DNA from: JAGVSZ01 sp963747775
GTDB taxonomy: Bacteria; Pseudomonadota; Gammaproteobacteria; Burkholderiales; SG8-39
Direction: 5' to 3'
DNA length: 64,000 nucleotides
NCBI GenBank assembly: GCA_963747775.1
Contig: CAVVGT010000003.1
Coordinates: 372,001 to 436,000 of the forward strand
The notes under the pieces are model-generated. The model worked only from the letters and a program-made list of their open reading frames with translations, searched no databases and was not told the origin of the DNA. The translations under genes and the position numbers were made by a program. Of the stretch, positions 53,358 through 62,612 are shown piece by piece. Position 1 is the first letter of the stretch, and every line of letters starts with the position of its first letter.

Positions 53358-55010
53358 CTACTGCGTGTCCTGCTGCAGATATTTGTGGACGAAAGCGATC
53401 GCCATGCTGCCCTCGCCGACCGCGGAGGCGACGCGTTTGACCGGGCTCAATCTCACATCCCCACAGGCGAAAACACCGGGGACACTCGATTCGAGGAGGT
53501 AGGGATCGCGGCTGAGCGACCAGCGTCCGGCCTTCACCGCGTCGTCACCGGTAAGTACATACCCTCGTTTATCGCGCGCGATGTCTGCCGGCAACCATCC
53601 GGTCTCTGCGTCGGCTCCAATGAAAACGAAAAGGCCACCACAGTCGTGTGGGCGGACCTTTGCGCTCGCCCCATCGCGTATATCGATCGCTGTCAGATGG
53701 GTGTCACCCTTTGCGGCGACTACTTCCGACCGCAGCTGGACCGTCACGTTCGACTTCCCGCCGAGCTGCTCGATCAGGTAGCGAGACATGCTCTTCTCCA
53801 GGGAATCGCCCCGGATGACGAGCGTAACCATGCGTGCGTGATTGGCGAAGTACAGAGCGGCCTGACCGGCCGAGTTTCCGCCACCGATGAGGTGGACGTC
53901 GAGTCCATGGGTAGCGCTCGCTTCGCTGCGTGCCGCACCGTAGTAAATACCCTTGCCGATAAGCCGATCGAAGCCGTCGATCGCGAGGCGGCGCCACGTG
54001 ACGCCAGTGGCAAGAATGACGGTCTGCGCCCGTACGACGTCGTCGCCATCGAGGTAAACCTGACGCGTTTTCGGATCGATTCGAGTGACAGAGCGTGTGA
54101 CCAGAATCTCCGCCCCGAGCCGCTTTGCCTGCTGCAGTGCGCGGCTCGCGAGTTCGTCGCCCGAGACGCCGCTAGGGAAGCCGAGATAGTTCTCGATGCG
54201 CGAGGACGTGCCGGCCTGACCTCCAGGAGCCTCGCGCTCCACCACTACTGTGCGTAGTCCTTCGGACGCGCCGTACACTGCCGCTGCGAGTCCGGCTGGC
54301 CCGCCACCGATGATCACGGTGTCGTATTCAGCGAGGCGTGCCTTCGTTTGAAGGCCAAGGAGATGGGCAAGGTCGCGTGTCGCAGGTCTACTGAGGAGCG
54401 TCCCGTCGGCCAGCCTCAGCGTAGGGCAATCGTCATCGGACGGGCGCGTTCCGGGCCAACGCGTTGACAGTTCAGGCGCATCGGGCGTCATCCAGTCATA
54501 GCTGATCTGGTTGCGCGCGAGGAACTGGCGCAACGCGGTGCAGGCCGGGTCCCAGCGGTTACCGACCATCGTTACCCGCGGGTTGGGCGGTTCGGCAGCG
54601 ATGCCCTGCAGGCCGCCGATGCGCTCGAGTGCGAGCGCTCCGACCTTCACAGAAACCGCCGGCGACACCGCCGCAACCGCGTAATACTGCTTCGGATCCA
54701 CACGCAAGACGCGCGAAGGCTCTGACGCCCGATAGCCGCCCACAAACGCGGTGCCGAAGGTCATCGGCACTTCGCCGAAAATTGCGCCCGGAACGCGCCA
54801 GCCCAGTGTTCGTTCGATGCCGTCGATCAATCTTGACGACCTCGATTTTGCCGGCGAGAACCGCGTAGAGCGCGCGGTCTCCACCCTCGGAACGGCGAAT
54901 TCTCCGGCACTTAGATGCAGGTCGGCGGACGTCTGCGCGAGACGCTCAAGTTCGGTCACGGCGAGCGTCGAGAACAGCGGAATCGCCCGGATTTCGTCAA
55001 TTGTCAGCAT
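53358..55010 (-). CDS. Cyclic-nucleotide-binding domain + thioredoxin reductase-like flavoprotein
   Basis: The N-terminus (LTIDEIRAIPLFSTLAVTEL) is a cNMP-binding-like domain. From about residue 200 there is a thioredoxin-reductase fold: FAD motif YDTVIIGGGPAGLAAAVYGA, EREAPGGQAGTSSRIENYLG, NADP motif DVHLIGGGNSAGQAALYFAN and GVFACGDVRLSPVKRVASAV near the end. The CxxC of true thioredoxin reductases is not visible, as in this fused family. Residues around 54840-54900 read out of frame between two compensating indels. An upstream ATG at 55052 is less likely. Confidence 0.85.
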   Translation of the reverse strand: MLTIDEIRAIPLFSTLAVTELERLAQTSADLHLSAGEFAVPRVETARSTRFSPAKSRSSRLIDGIERTLGWRVPGAIFGEVPMTFGTAFVGGYRASEPSRVLRVDPKQYYAVAAVSPAVSVKVGALALERIGGLQGIAAEPPNPRVTMVGNRWDPACTALRQFLARNQISYDWMTPDAPELSTRWPGTRPSDDDCPTLRLADGTLLSRPATRDLAHLLGLQTKARLAEYDTVIIGGGPAGLAAAVYGASEGLRTVVVEREAPGGQAGTSSRIENYLGFPSGVSGDELASRALQQAKRLGAEILVTRSVTRIDPKTRQVYLDGDDVVRAQTVILATGVTWRRLAIDGFDRLIGKGIYYGAARSEASATHGLDVHLIGGGNSAGQAALYFANHARMVTLVIRGDSLEKSMSRYLIEQLGGKSNVTVQLRSEVVAAKGDTHLTAIDIRDGASAKVRPHDCGGLFVFIGADAETGWLPADIARDKRGYVLTGDDAVKAGRWSLSRDPYLLESSVPGVFACGDVRLSPVKRVASAVGEGSMAIAFVHKYLQQDTQ

Positions 55011-55052
55011 CGTTTCGTCAAAAAGCAGGAAGGTGGAGTGGATCGCAGTCAA

Positions 55053-55628
55053 GGATACGCATCTAGTCTGGCCTAGCTAAGAAACTCGCGCACGATCGCT
55101 TCGCCGCCCAACGTCTTTTATCAGAACATGTCTTCAATTTTACCGGATTTGAGTTTCGAGTTAACTAGAGACTGCGGACTCCGTCGTCAACTCGGTAATC
55201 GCACCCGCAACGAACGTCCGCTTCGGGAGCAACTTAGGAAACGGGATCATGCGGCTGGTTGTGGCCGGTCAGCGACCGTCAGCCGAAGGGCTCAAGTCGA
55301 CCCGTTGCGGTCGCCCGTCGCTCAGAATTGGGCCGCCGCAAAGCTGCCATTGACGGGACGTTGATGGCGCTCCTGCAGAAAGGAAGCGAGCGACGAGCCG
55401 TGTTCGTTTGGCGCCCGTCTGGGTAAACAGGAAGACGCGGTGGAGTGCGCCCTGCTATCGGTGCGCGCTGAGTCAATCCAAGGCCTGATTGGCGAGATCC
55501 AGGCGGGCCGGCTGCGGCCTTCGCCGTCGACAAAAGACCTGCATGCTGCCAAACGAATTCGCGGCGCCCCATCGGCGTGCTCGTCGAGCAGACAGCAGGC
55601 GCAAGGAAGCAGCCCCTGGAGGGCCGGG
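55053..55628. other. Gene-poor stretch with repeat A copy 5
   Basis: Both modules of repeat A lie at 55207-55303. No convincing gene is present elsewhere. Confidence 0.55.
55207..55303 (+). repeat. Dispersed repeat A, full copy
   Basis: Module 1 (GTCCGCTTCGGGAGCAACTT) is followed by the 43-bp core at 55261-55303. The layout and spacing are the same as at 31087-31183. Confidence 0.85.
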
Positions 55629-56531
55629 CTAACTCTTACGATAAACGACCCGCATCGTATCGAACAGGTTGAGGCGGATGCCAATGCTGCTGAGCAAATA
55701 CGATTGACTATATGAGCTTGCGCGTCTACCCAGCATGCGCCCCAGCTGATAGAGGATCAGCGACAATGGCACGATTTTCCAGGGGTGGCCAATCTTCACG
55801 GTTGCCAAGCCATGCCGCTGCCCGAGGATCCTCAGGCTCTTCGGCGTGAAATAGAACAAGTGCTGTGGGGGCGTCATCAAGCGCCAGTGCGGGCCGGTGA
55901 CACGCGCCACAACGGAGCTCCAATCGCCGGTCGTCAGCAAGACCACGCCCTTGTGCTTGAGCTTGCTCGTGAGCAGACGGAACGCCTCGTTTGGATCTGC
56001 GAAATGCTCGATCACGTCCAGCAGGACGATTACGTCCATGCTCGGCAAGTCGCGTACCGTCTCTTCGTCAAGCACCCCGTGGTGGACATCCGTAAGTCCG
56101 CGGCCACGGCAAAAGTGGACAGCGCTCTCGGCGATCTCGATGCCCGAAACGTCGAAGCGGCGCCGTGCTTCGAGCAGGAAGAAGCCGTAGGCGCAGCCGA
56201 TCTCCAGTAACCGGCCGCGAGGAACAAAACGGCTCAGATACTCTACGGTTGCCTTGAACTCCCGCCGTAGAACCGCCTCCGAGCCGGCGTAATCGGCATA
56301 GCCATCCGCCTGGCGGCCCTCGAAATAGCCATCCGTGTAGTAAGCAGCGGGGTCAAAATTGGTAGTATCGGCTCGCCCGACCCCGCAGGCGCTGCAGGCC
56401 AGGACATCGCAGCCGTTCTTGCGGACGCAAAAGCGGTGCAGCGTCGGCACCCCGCAGACCGGGCAGAGCAAGGTGCGCTGGGTGCGTAAGTTGCTATCGT
56501 GGACCATAGGCGACGTCGCCTCGTCACTCAT
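55629..56531 (-). CDS. SAM methyltransferase with N-terminal zinc-ribbon
   Basis: About 300 residues. The N-terminus has two Cys pairs (CPVCGVPTLHRFC and LACSACGVGRAD), a zinc-ribbon-like element seen in methyltransferases of polysaccharide clusters. The SAM site is GRLLEIGCAYGFFLLEARRR near residue 100, with DVIVLLDVIEHFADPNEAFR near 160. GAGGTGA supports the ATG at 56531. It is divergent from the glycan gene set that follows and may modify its sugar or lipid product. Confidence 0.85.
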   Translation of the reverse strand: MSDEATSPMVHDSNLRTQRTLLCPVCGVPTLHRFCVRKNGCDVLACSACGVGRADTTNFDPAAYYTDGYFEGRQADGYADYAGSEAVLRREFKATVEYLSRFVPRGRLLEIGCAYGFFLLEARRRFDVSGIEIAESAVHFCRGRGLTDVHHGVLDEETVRDLPSMDVIVLLDVIEHFADPNEAFRLLTSKLKHKGVVLLTTGDWSSVVARVTGPHWRLMTPPQHLFYFTPKSLRILGQRHGLATVKIGHPWKIVPLSLILYQLGRMLGRRASSYSQSYLLSSIGIRLNLFDTMRVVYRKS

Positions 56532-56582
56532 CGTCACCTCGAGGCGCACCGATAAGGACGTTCACCGTCCAAGGAGCGAGGA

Positions 56583-56951
56583 ATGTCTCGCGAAATTCTC
56601 AACACAGTTGGTTTGTCGGGTGTCGCACTCATTCTCGCTGCCGGACAGTTCCTGTTCAAAATGACAGCGGATCGGTCGCCGGCCATCGGGCATTTCGCGG
56701 ACGTGCGACACCTGCTGGGGGATCCGCTGCTTTGGCTCGCGCTTGCCCTCTACGGCTTGGGAACCCTGTTGTGGGTCTTCCTGCTGCAACGGGTGGCGCT
56801 GAGCCATGCATATCCTTTCGCCGCGCTCGCGTTCGTTCTCGTTCCCATCGGCGCCGCGACTTTCTTCGGCGAGCGACTTTCGGGCATGTTCCTCGTCGGA
56901 ACAGCGCTGATTGTCGTCGGCATTTGCGTGACCGGACTCTCCCGCAATTGA
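56583..56951 (+). CDS. EamA/SMR-type small membrane transporter
   Basis: The 122-residue protein has four predicted TM helices: VGLSGVALILAAGQFLF, LLWLALALYGLGTLLWVFLL, HAYPFAALAFVLVPIGAATF and GMFLVGTALIVVGICV. This is the ArnE/ArnF-like layout of undecaprenyl-linked sugar flippase subunits. AAGGAG precedes the ATG. It lies 2 bp before the glycosyltransferase gene. Confidence 0.82.
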   Translation: MSREILNTVGLSGVALILAAGQFLFKMTADRSPAIGHFADVRHLLGDPLLWLALALYGLGTLLWVFLLQRVALSHAYPFAALAFVLVPIGAATFFGERLSGMFLVGTALIVVGICVTGLSRN

Positions 56952-56953
56952 GG

Positions 56954-57658
56954 ATGGACATGTCGTCTATTCCGCGTCTCCACCTCGACGACGTTTATGT
57001 TGTGGTAGCGGCCTACTGCGAACCGGGCGTCATCACGGAAACGGTGAGCACGCTGGTCGACTGCTTTCCGCATGTGGTCGTTGTCGACGACGGCTCCCCG
57101 GATGCAACCGCAAAGCGCGCCTCCCGAGCGGGCGCCGTTGTCCTTCGGCATCCCTTCAATCTCGGTCAGGGAGCCGCGTTGCAGACCGGCATCGCGTACG
57201 CTCTGAAGCAGGGCGCGCGGTACGTGGCAACCTTCGACGCCGATGGTCAGCACGCGATCTCCGATCTCAAGAGAATGCTCGAGGTCTTGAAAGAAGACAA
57301 TCTCGACATCGTGCTCGGAAGCCGTTTCCTCGGCGAGTCCCCAGACTTGCCTCGGCTGCGTTGGATCGGCTTGAAGGCGGCGGTGCTTTTCACCAAGCTC
57401 ACGTCTGGCTTGCGGCTAACCGATACGCACAATGGCTTGCGAGCGATGACGGCAGATGCCGCACGCAAGCTGAAGATTACGCAAAACCGAATGGCGCATG
57501 CTTCCGAAATCATCAATGGAATCGCCCGCTTCAGACTTAGATACCGCGAGGTTCCGGTCACCATCCGCTATTCGGAATACAGTCTGAGCAAGGGCCAAAA
57601 GCTGACCGGTTCAGTGAATATACTCGTTGAACTCTTCGTGGGATGGCTCGTCCGATGA
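56954..57658 (+). CDS. Family 2 glycosyltransferase, polyprenyl-phosphate sugar type
   Basis: About 234 residues with the GT-A fold: YVVVAAYCEPGVITETVSTL, VVVDDGSPDATAKRASRAGA near residue 40, FNLGQGAALQTGIAYALKQG, and DADGQHAISDLKRMLE (DxD-type) near 95, then VLGSRFLGESPDLPRLRWIG. This resembles dolichyl- or undecaprenyl-phosphate mannosyl/glucosyl transferases. The start may be 56954 or 56960. Its stop overlaps the next gene (ATGA). Confidence 0.88.
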   Translation: MDMSSIPRLHLDDVYVVVAAYCEPGVITETVSTLVDCFPHVVVVDDGSPDATAKRASRAGAVVLRHPFNLGQGAALQTGIAYALKQGARYVATFDADGQHAISDLKRMLEVLKEDNLDIVLGSRFLGESPDLPRLRWIGLKAAVLFTKLTSGLRLTDTHNGLRAMTADAARKLKITQNRMAHASEIINGIARFRLRYREVPVTIRYSEYSLSKGQKLTGSVNILVELFVGWLVR

Positions 57659-57993
57659 TTATCAAATTTTTACTGATCACTTTGCTCGCGCTCCTGGCGG
57701 TGTTCGTTATTTGGCAAAAGATCACCTCGCCCGGCGTGCGCTCCACCGCTCTGATCATATTGGCGATCGGCGCCTACTTCGTCTGGCAACCGGAACACGC
57801 AAACGCTGTGGCGCACGTGGTCGGCGTGGGTCGCGGCGCCGACCTGCTGATGTATATCTGGGTGGTGGTAACGTTTTCCGCGGTCCTCGCGCTCTATCTC
57901 AAGATCGTCGAAATGAACGCGATGCTCACGGAGCTGGCGCGTCGCCTAGCGCTCAGCGAGCCCACATATCCGCCGGACCGCTCAAAGCCTTAA
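57655..57993 (+). CDS. DUF2304 membrane protein
   Basis: The 112-residue protein has three TM helices (FLLITLLALLAVFVIWQ, ALIILAIGAYFVWQ, LLMYIWVVVTFSAVLALYL) and a short soluble tail. It has the DUF2304 pattern, a family nearly always next to a GT2 gene. It may act with that transferase as a membrane partner. It overlaps the GT2 stop by 4 bases. Confidence 0.85.
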   Translation: MIIKFLLITLLALLAVFVIWQKITSPGVRSTALIILAIGAYFVWQPEHANAVAHVVGVGRGADLLMYIWVVVTFSAVLALYLKIVEMNAMLTELARRLALSEPTYPPDRSKP

Positions 57994-58003
57994 CAGGCTA
58001 CGT

Positions 58004-59521
58004 TCACTGGTTTCTGGGGGGCACGACCACATCGCAAGGGCCAACCTGCCCGTCGAGGATCGTGTAGGACCGCCCCGGATGGAAGGCCGAGGCGAAGAGG
58101 AAGGTGAACGGTTGCCAGCTAGAGTCGACGCAGACTACTGTGCCGTCTGAAATCGTCGCAACGCTGTCTTTGACACCTAGCGTGTCAATGACCGTAGTGA
58201 CATTCGGGCCGATCGGGGTCACATAGCGCCCCTGTGTCAGGGATAACACCGATGTCAACGCAAGCATAATGATCGAGCCGAGAAGCGTGCTTGCTTTGGC
58301 ACCGACGCGGATCGCACTATCGCGTTGATCGAAGACTACGATTAGGCATAGCGCGACGAGCACGATCATCCAGAACAAGTAGTACCGCAGCTCGTGTGAC
58401 CGCGGCAGCAGGCACACCAAGAGCGTAGTGCCAACGAACGTCGCGATTAGAACGCGTCGATCCTCTCGCAGTTGCGAGGCAAGCCGCCAGCCGAGAAAGA
58501 TTACGAGGCTCAGAACGTACGGCACGAAATAGCCGCCCATGCGGAACGAGGCACTCACCGGCCTCCAGCAGTCTTTCCAGGACAGAGCCGTCTCGCAGTA
58601 GCCCTGATCGTAGGTCCAGGGCAACTGGCGATAGTCGTATGCGCCCATCTCCAAGACTGAGGCTAGCCAGCGCAGTGGTGACGGAACAGAACGCCACGTT
58701 TCGGCGAGCGAAGCTTGGTCCGGTCCCAGCGCATCGATGGTTCCGTTCAGGACGAAACCGAGCAGCGCGAGACGAACAGGGTAAAACGGGTTCCCATGGG
58801 CGATCGCATTCTCGACGAGCTTGGCGCCCATGGCTGCGCCAGCGAGCACGAGCAGGCACAATAGCCCGAGCCAACTCGCACGTCGGGCCGGGATGAAAGG
58901 TCCAACCCGACGACCGGACGCAAGCGAAACGAACGCGATTATCCCGAACAGGACGTAGAGCGGTCCGACAACGCCCCACAGCTGTGGTTTGCTGTTTGCG
59001 GCAAACCCGAGACAGGCAATGAAGATCGCGAGCTTGCGCCAGCCAAACGTCTCGGGTGCGCGGGCGAGCACCGGCAGTGCGAGGATCGCCGCTGCGACTG
59101 CCAGATTCGATGGCAGATCGATATAGGTGCAAGTAGCATGGATCTGAATGAGCGGCACGGCAACCAGACCACAGAACGCCCAAGCAAGTGGAACTTGAAA
59201 CCACCGCCGCAAAAACAGGCAAAAGAGCACAAGGGCGCCGACGTTGAGAACGTCGACAGCCTGCGCGAGACTGGTGATTCTCCAGACCAAGCCCTGCAAG
59301 CCATGAAGGAGCTTGGGAAATCCGTCATAAGCTGCCTCGAGATACTCGCCCATGCGATAGCAGCTCTCAGGACAAATCCCCGAGAGCCGCGCGGCGAATG
59401 GAAGGTGGTAGGCGAACGTATCGAAGTAGGGGTCGACCGTTAGAACCGCGCGCAGGAGCAAGAGAATCAACAGGAGGCACGCGCTCCCGGTCATGAGGCG
59501 GTGGACGACTAAGGCACTCAT
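58004..59521 (-). CDS. Polytopic membrane protein, GT-C-like
   Basis: About 505 residues with roughly ten to twelve TM helices. An early luminal DPYFDTFAYHLPFAARLSGI resembles the first-loop acidic motif of GT-C (PMT/ArnT-like) glycosyltransferases. The end is a soluble domain (DTLGVKDSVATISDGTVVCV). It converges on the GT2 set and probably uses its polyprenyl-linked sugar. The assignment is by layout only. Confidence 0.65.
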   Translation of the reverse strand: MSALVVHRLMTGSACLLLILLLLRAVLTVDPYFDTFAYHLPFAARLSGICPESCYRMGEYLEAAYDGFPKLLHGLQGLVWRITSLAQAVDVLNVGALVLFCLFLRRWFQVPLAWAFCGLVAVPLIQIHATCTYIDLPSNLAVAAAILALPVLARAPETFGWRKLAIFIACLGFAANSKPQLWGVVGPLYVLFGIIAFVSLASGRRVGPFIPARRASWLGLLCLLVLAGAAMGAKLVENAIAHGNPFYPVRLALLGFVLNGTIDALGPDQASLAETWRSVPSPLRWLASVLEMGAYDYRQLPWTYDQGYCETALSWKDCWRPVSASFRMGGYFVPYVLSLVIFLGWRLASQLREDRRVLIATFVGTTLLVCLLPRSHELRYYLFWMIVLVALCLIVVFDQRDSAIRVGAKASTLLGSIIMLALTSVLSLTQGRYVTPIGPNVTTVIDTLGVKDSVATISDGTVVCVDSSWQPFTFLFASAFHPGRSYTILDGQVGPCDVVVPPRNQ

Positions 59522-59811
59522 GAGTACGTGAACTTGTCCTCTGTCGCCCGGATCGCTGAGATTGTTGTGTGAGTTAGGGGCGATGTAGGATGCCCTTCTC
59601 TCCGCATTCCTGCAAAAGTTACGCCGCTCGCGCTGTTCGTAGCGTTCTTTACGCCGTCCTTAACTGATGCGCCACGGCCGAACGTTGACGCGGCGTTTGC
59701 GTCCGCCCGGCCTATCGTGAGGACGGTGGATTGCCGGCGCAGAGACCTCGCCTGAACGTAAGCGGTGACGCTCCGGCCATGCACATAGCAGCCGTTGGCG
59801 TACGACTGCAT

Positions 59812-59854
59812 ATGGCCGGTCAGCGACCGTCAGCCGAAGGGCTCAAGTCGACCC
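59812..59854 (+). repeat. Dispersed repeat A, core copy
   Basis: It is identical to the 53007 core at nearly every base, including the following GAAGCGG. Confidence 0.85.
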
Positions 59855-60202
59855 GAAGCGGTCGGGCGGTATTTTGCAAAGCAGACGTTCAACGCCGTGG
59901 TTCAGCGGCTGCTGGTCCGCGCCGCCGCTGAACCGGAACAATGCATGTCTGCTCTGCAAATATCGACCGACCGTTTAGGGTCTATTCCGTTGAAAAACCC
60001 GAAATTGGGAGGACGGCAAGTTTCCGCACGACGTGGATCCAACCGAAAATGCTATCCAATTTCCGCTTCTGGACCAATCAGAGGCCCTAGGTCGCGATAT
60101 CAACTCCTCCGTGTATCCCCTCAGCTCGAATCAAGCTGCGCGCCCCTACAAGGCTCTCATTTTTCAATCGTCAGCAGAGTTCGAGTTTTTCAACAGAATC
60201 GG

Positions 60203-60298
60203 TCGCTATGCGACGGTCGCGCGAACGTCGCTGACCGGCCACAACCAGCCGGATGACCCCGTTTGCTAAGTTGCTCCGAAACGGGCGTTCGCCGCAGG
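60203..60298 (-). repeat. Dispersed repeat A, variant type 2 with module 1
   Basis: On the minus strand, module 1 (TTTCGGAGCAACTTAGC) leads to GTGGCCGGTCAGCGAC and then the alternative tail found at 37858. It links the two tail types to one family. Confidence 0.7.
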
Positions 60299-60349
60299 CG
60301 CGATTACTGGAGCCAGTTAACTCGAAACCCAATCCCGGTTAAATCGACT

Positions 60350-61660
60350 TCAGGCGTACAGATCCACGCGCGTGAGCGGCACCCCGGAGGGGCCCTTCGA
60401 GCCGTGCTTGCTCGCGAGCACCTGGCAGATGTGCATCGAGCCGCTGTCGAAGCCGACCGAGACGCCGGCGAGGTAGAGCGCCCACATTCGGAACCTCTCG
60501 ACGCCAACGAAGCGGATCGCCTCGTCGCGCCGCGTCATCAGTCGCCGGTACCAGTGCCGCGTAGTGAGCGCATAGTGCTCGCGCCAGGCCTCGACGTCGC
60601 GCACCTCAAAACCGCAGGTCTCCATTGTGTCGATGGTGTGGCCGACGTTGTCGAGCTCGCTGCCGGGAAACACGTATTTCAACAACATGCGCCGCTCCGG
60701 CCGGATCCGACGCGCGGCGCGGCGGCTCCGTTTGGCGCGGCGCGAAATGCCGTGGTTCAGTAGCAGGCCGCGATCGCGCAGCAGCGAGTTGAGCTTGCCG
60801 AAGTACTTCGGCATGTTGGCGATGCCGATGTGCTCGAACATCCCCACGCTCGCGATCTTGTCGTACTCGCCGTCGAGGGTGGCGTAGTCCCGGAGCTCGA
60901 CGGTCACCCGGTCCGTGAGCCCGAGGCGCTGGATCTTCGCTCGGGCGTAGTCGAGCTGTTCCTGCGACAAGGTCACGCCGTGCGCGCGCACCCCGTAGTG
61001 CTGCGCCGCGTAACAGACCAGCCCGCCCCAGCCGCAGCCGATATCCAGGAACCGCTCGTCCGGCGCAAGCCGGAGCTTGCGGCAGATGATCTCCAGCTTG
61101 TCGCGCTGCGCCTGGTCGAGCGTGTTCCCTTGTTCGGTGAAATAGGCGCACGAGTACTGCATCGCCTCGTCCAGGAACAGCGCGTAGAACTCGTTGCTGA
61201 GATCGTAGTGGAAGCGGATGAAGGCACGGTTGTCCCGGCGCGACTCGGCCCGGCCGACCGCATCGTCAGCGTAGCCGTGCGCCAGCGCTGCTTCGTCCTT
61301 GCGCGCGAGGAGCAGCGGCAAGAGCTGCTTCAGGAGGTAGAGCCGGTCGAACTGCTTGAGCCTTTGGCGTGGCCGCTTCTCGCGCGCCACCGCGGCGAAG
61401 TCGATCAGATCGCCGTGGAGGTCGATGCGTCCCCGGACGTAGTGGGCAAGCAGATTCTCGTAGGTCGGCCGGCGCAGCAGCGCGCCGATCACCCCCGGCC
61501 CGTTGATCGCGACCTGGAAGTCGGTGTCGACGTTCCTACCGAGCGGGATCGTGCTGCCGTCCCAGAGCCGCACCGAGAAGCGCGCGTCGATGAGCGCGCC
61601 AACGTGCTCGACGATGCGGCGCGCCGCGTTCAGCCGGTCGTGGTCCGAGTAGAGGGGCAT
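60350..61660 (-). CDS. cfa: Cyclopropane-fatty-acyl-phospholipid synthase
   Basis: The 436-residue SAM-dependent enzyme methylates the double bond of membrane unsaturated acyl chains. Visible are HYDLSNEFYALFLDEAMQYS near residue 150, the SAM motif FLDIGCGWGGLVCYAAQHYG near 205, GVTLSQEQLDYARAKIQRLG, and KIASVGMFEHIGIANMPKYF near 270. The bicarbonate-site region with the HY near the C-terminus (EAWREHYALTTRHWYRRL) is present. It stands alone, with repeats on one side and insertion sequences on the other. Confidence 0.92.
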   Translation of the reverse strand: MPLYSDHDRLNAARRIVEHVGALIDARFSVRLWDGSTIPLGRNVDTDFQVAINGPGVIGALLRRPTYENLLAHYVRGRIDLHGDLIDFAAVAREKRPRQRLKQFDRLYLLKQLLPLLLARKDEAALAHGYADDAVGRAESRRDNRAFIRFHYDLSNEFYALFLDEAMQYSCAYFTEQGNTLDQAQRDKLEIICRKLRLAPDERFLDIGCGWGGLVCYAAQHYGVRAHGVTLSQEQLDYARAKIQRLGLTDRVTVELRDYATLDGEYDKIASVGMFEHIGIANMPKYFGKLNSLLRDRGLLLNHGISRRAKRSRRAARRIRPERRMLLKYVFPGSELDNVGHTIDTMETCGFEVRDVEAWREHYALTTRHWYRRLMTRRDEAIRFVGVERFRMWALYLAGVSVGFDSGSMHICQVLASKHGSKGPSGVPLTRVDLYA

Positions 61661-62194
61661 GGGCCAGGCCCGAGCGCCCTGGCCCGGAGGCCGCGAGGCG
61701 CGCTCGTGCGCGGCGGAGTATCTGTTGCACGATCCGCGCGGTCAAGCGCAGGGCCCGCCACCGCCTTTCTGCGCACGGCCGGCGATGAAGCTCGGAAAAG
61801 CCTGCGTGATGTCACTCGCGCGGGAGGGGGACGTCACCATCGTCGCGTATAGCTGCGGAGGCGGCGGCCGATTCTGGTAGCTGTCCGAATGGAACGGACA
61901 AACGTCGTTCGGCCCGCGAGCGACCGCTTTCAATCGCCGTCAATGTCAGCAACGGGTCGGGTGCGTGAGTCCGGCGCCGTGGGCAGCCGACATTCGATTG
62001 GTCTTCGATGCCCAATGGCCACGGCATCGATTGAGCTGGCGCTCTGGAAACCACCTCGCCACGCACATGCGGCGGGCTACGTCTGCACTACCTTGAGAGC
62101 GGTCATCGGCGTCACGATCTATCTGGCGCCTGGATGACCGGAATGTGGCCGAGACCGTGAGTTCACGCTGTGGCCGCGAATGACCGGACCCGCT
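61661..62194. other. Gene-poor stretch
   Basis: No convincing gene was seen. It contains the cfa upstream region and ends at the third IS30 copy. Confidence 0.5.
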
Positions 62195-62612
62195 GGCGGA
62201 TTCAACCGGTTGATGCAACACACTGATCACTGCGCAAGCAGAAGGAGTGTTGCAGATGAAGTACCGCACGCGCACCTACTACACGGAGGGCCAGAAGGCC
62301 TTGATGTGGGAGCGATGGAAGGAAGGCTGGACGCTCCACCAGATAGCCAAGCTGTTTGACCGGGCGCACACGTCAGTGCAAGGAATTCTGGGTGCGTCTG
62401 GCGGCATCCGTCCAGCAGAGCGGCACCGTGCCGAAGTGGCGCTTACCCTGCCCGAGCGTGAGGAGATCTCGCGCGCTGTGATGGCAGGTCAATCGATCCG
62501 AACAGTCGCTGCACTTCTGGGCCGAGCTGCATCCACAGTCAGCCGCGAGATCAAGCGCAACGGTGGCCAAGAGTTCTATAGGGCGAGTCAAGCCGACCAG
62601 GCCGCATGGGAT
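62195..62612 (+). mobile_element. IS30-family element, copy 3, left part
   Basis: The left end GGCGGATTCAACCGG starts at 62195. The sequence follows copy 1 exactly until an IS256 element interrupts it at 62613. The right part lies beyond the window. It includes the transposase start at 62256. Confidence 0.92.
62256..62612 (+). pseudogene. IS30 transposase interrupted by IS256
   Basis: About 119 codons match the intact transposase, to SQADQAAWD, before the IS256 end. The insertion is about 10 bp from that in copy 2. Confidence 0.92.

Larger units (their letters stand above)
59522..60349. other. Gene-poor stretch with repeat A copies 6 and 7
   Basis: A core copy lies at 59812-59854 on the plus strand and a type-2 copy at about 60203-60298 on the minus strand. 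No supported gene was found. Confidence 0.55.

Noticed and set aside
31087..60298. CRISPR array made of the repeat A copies
   Set aside because: Copies are kilobases apart and without regular spacers; no cas gene is present.
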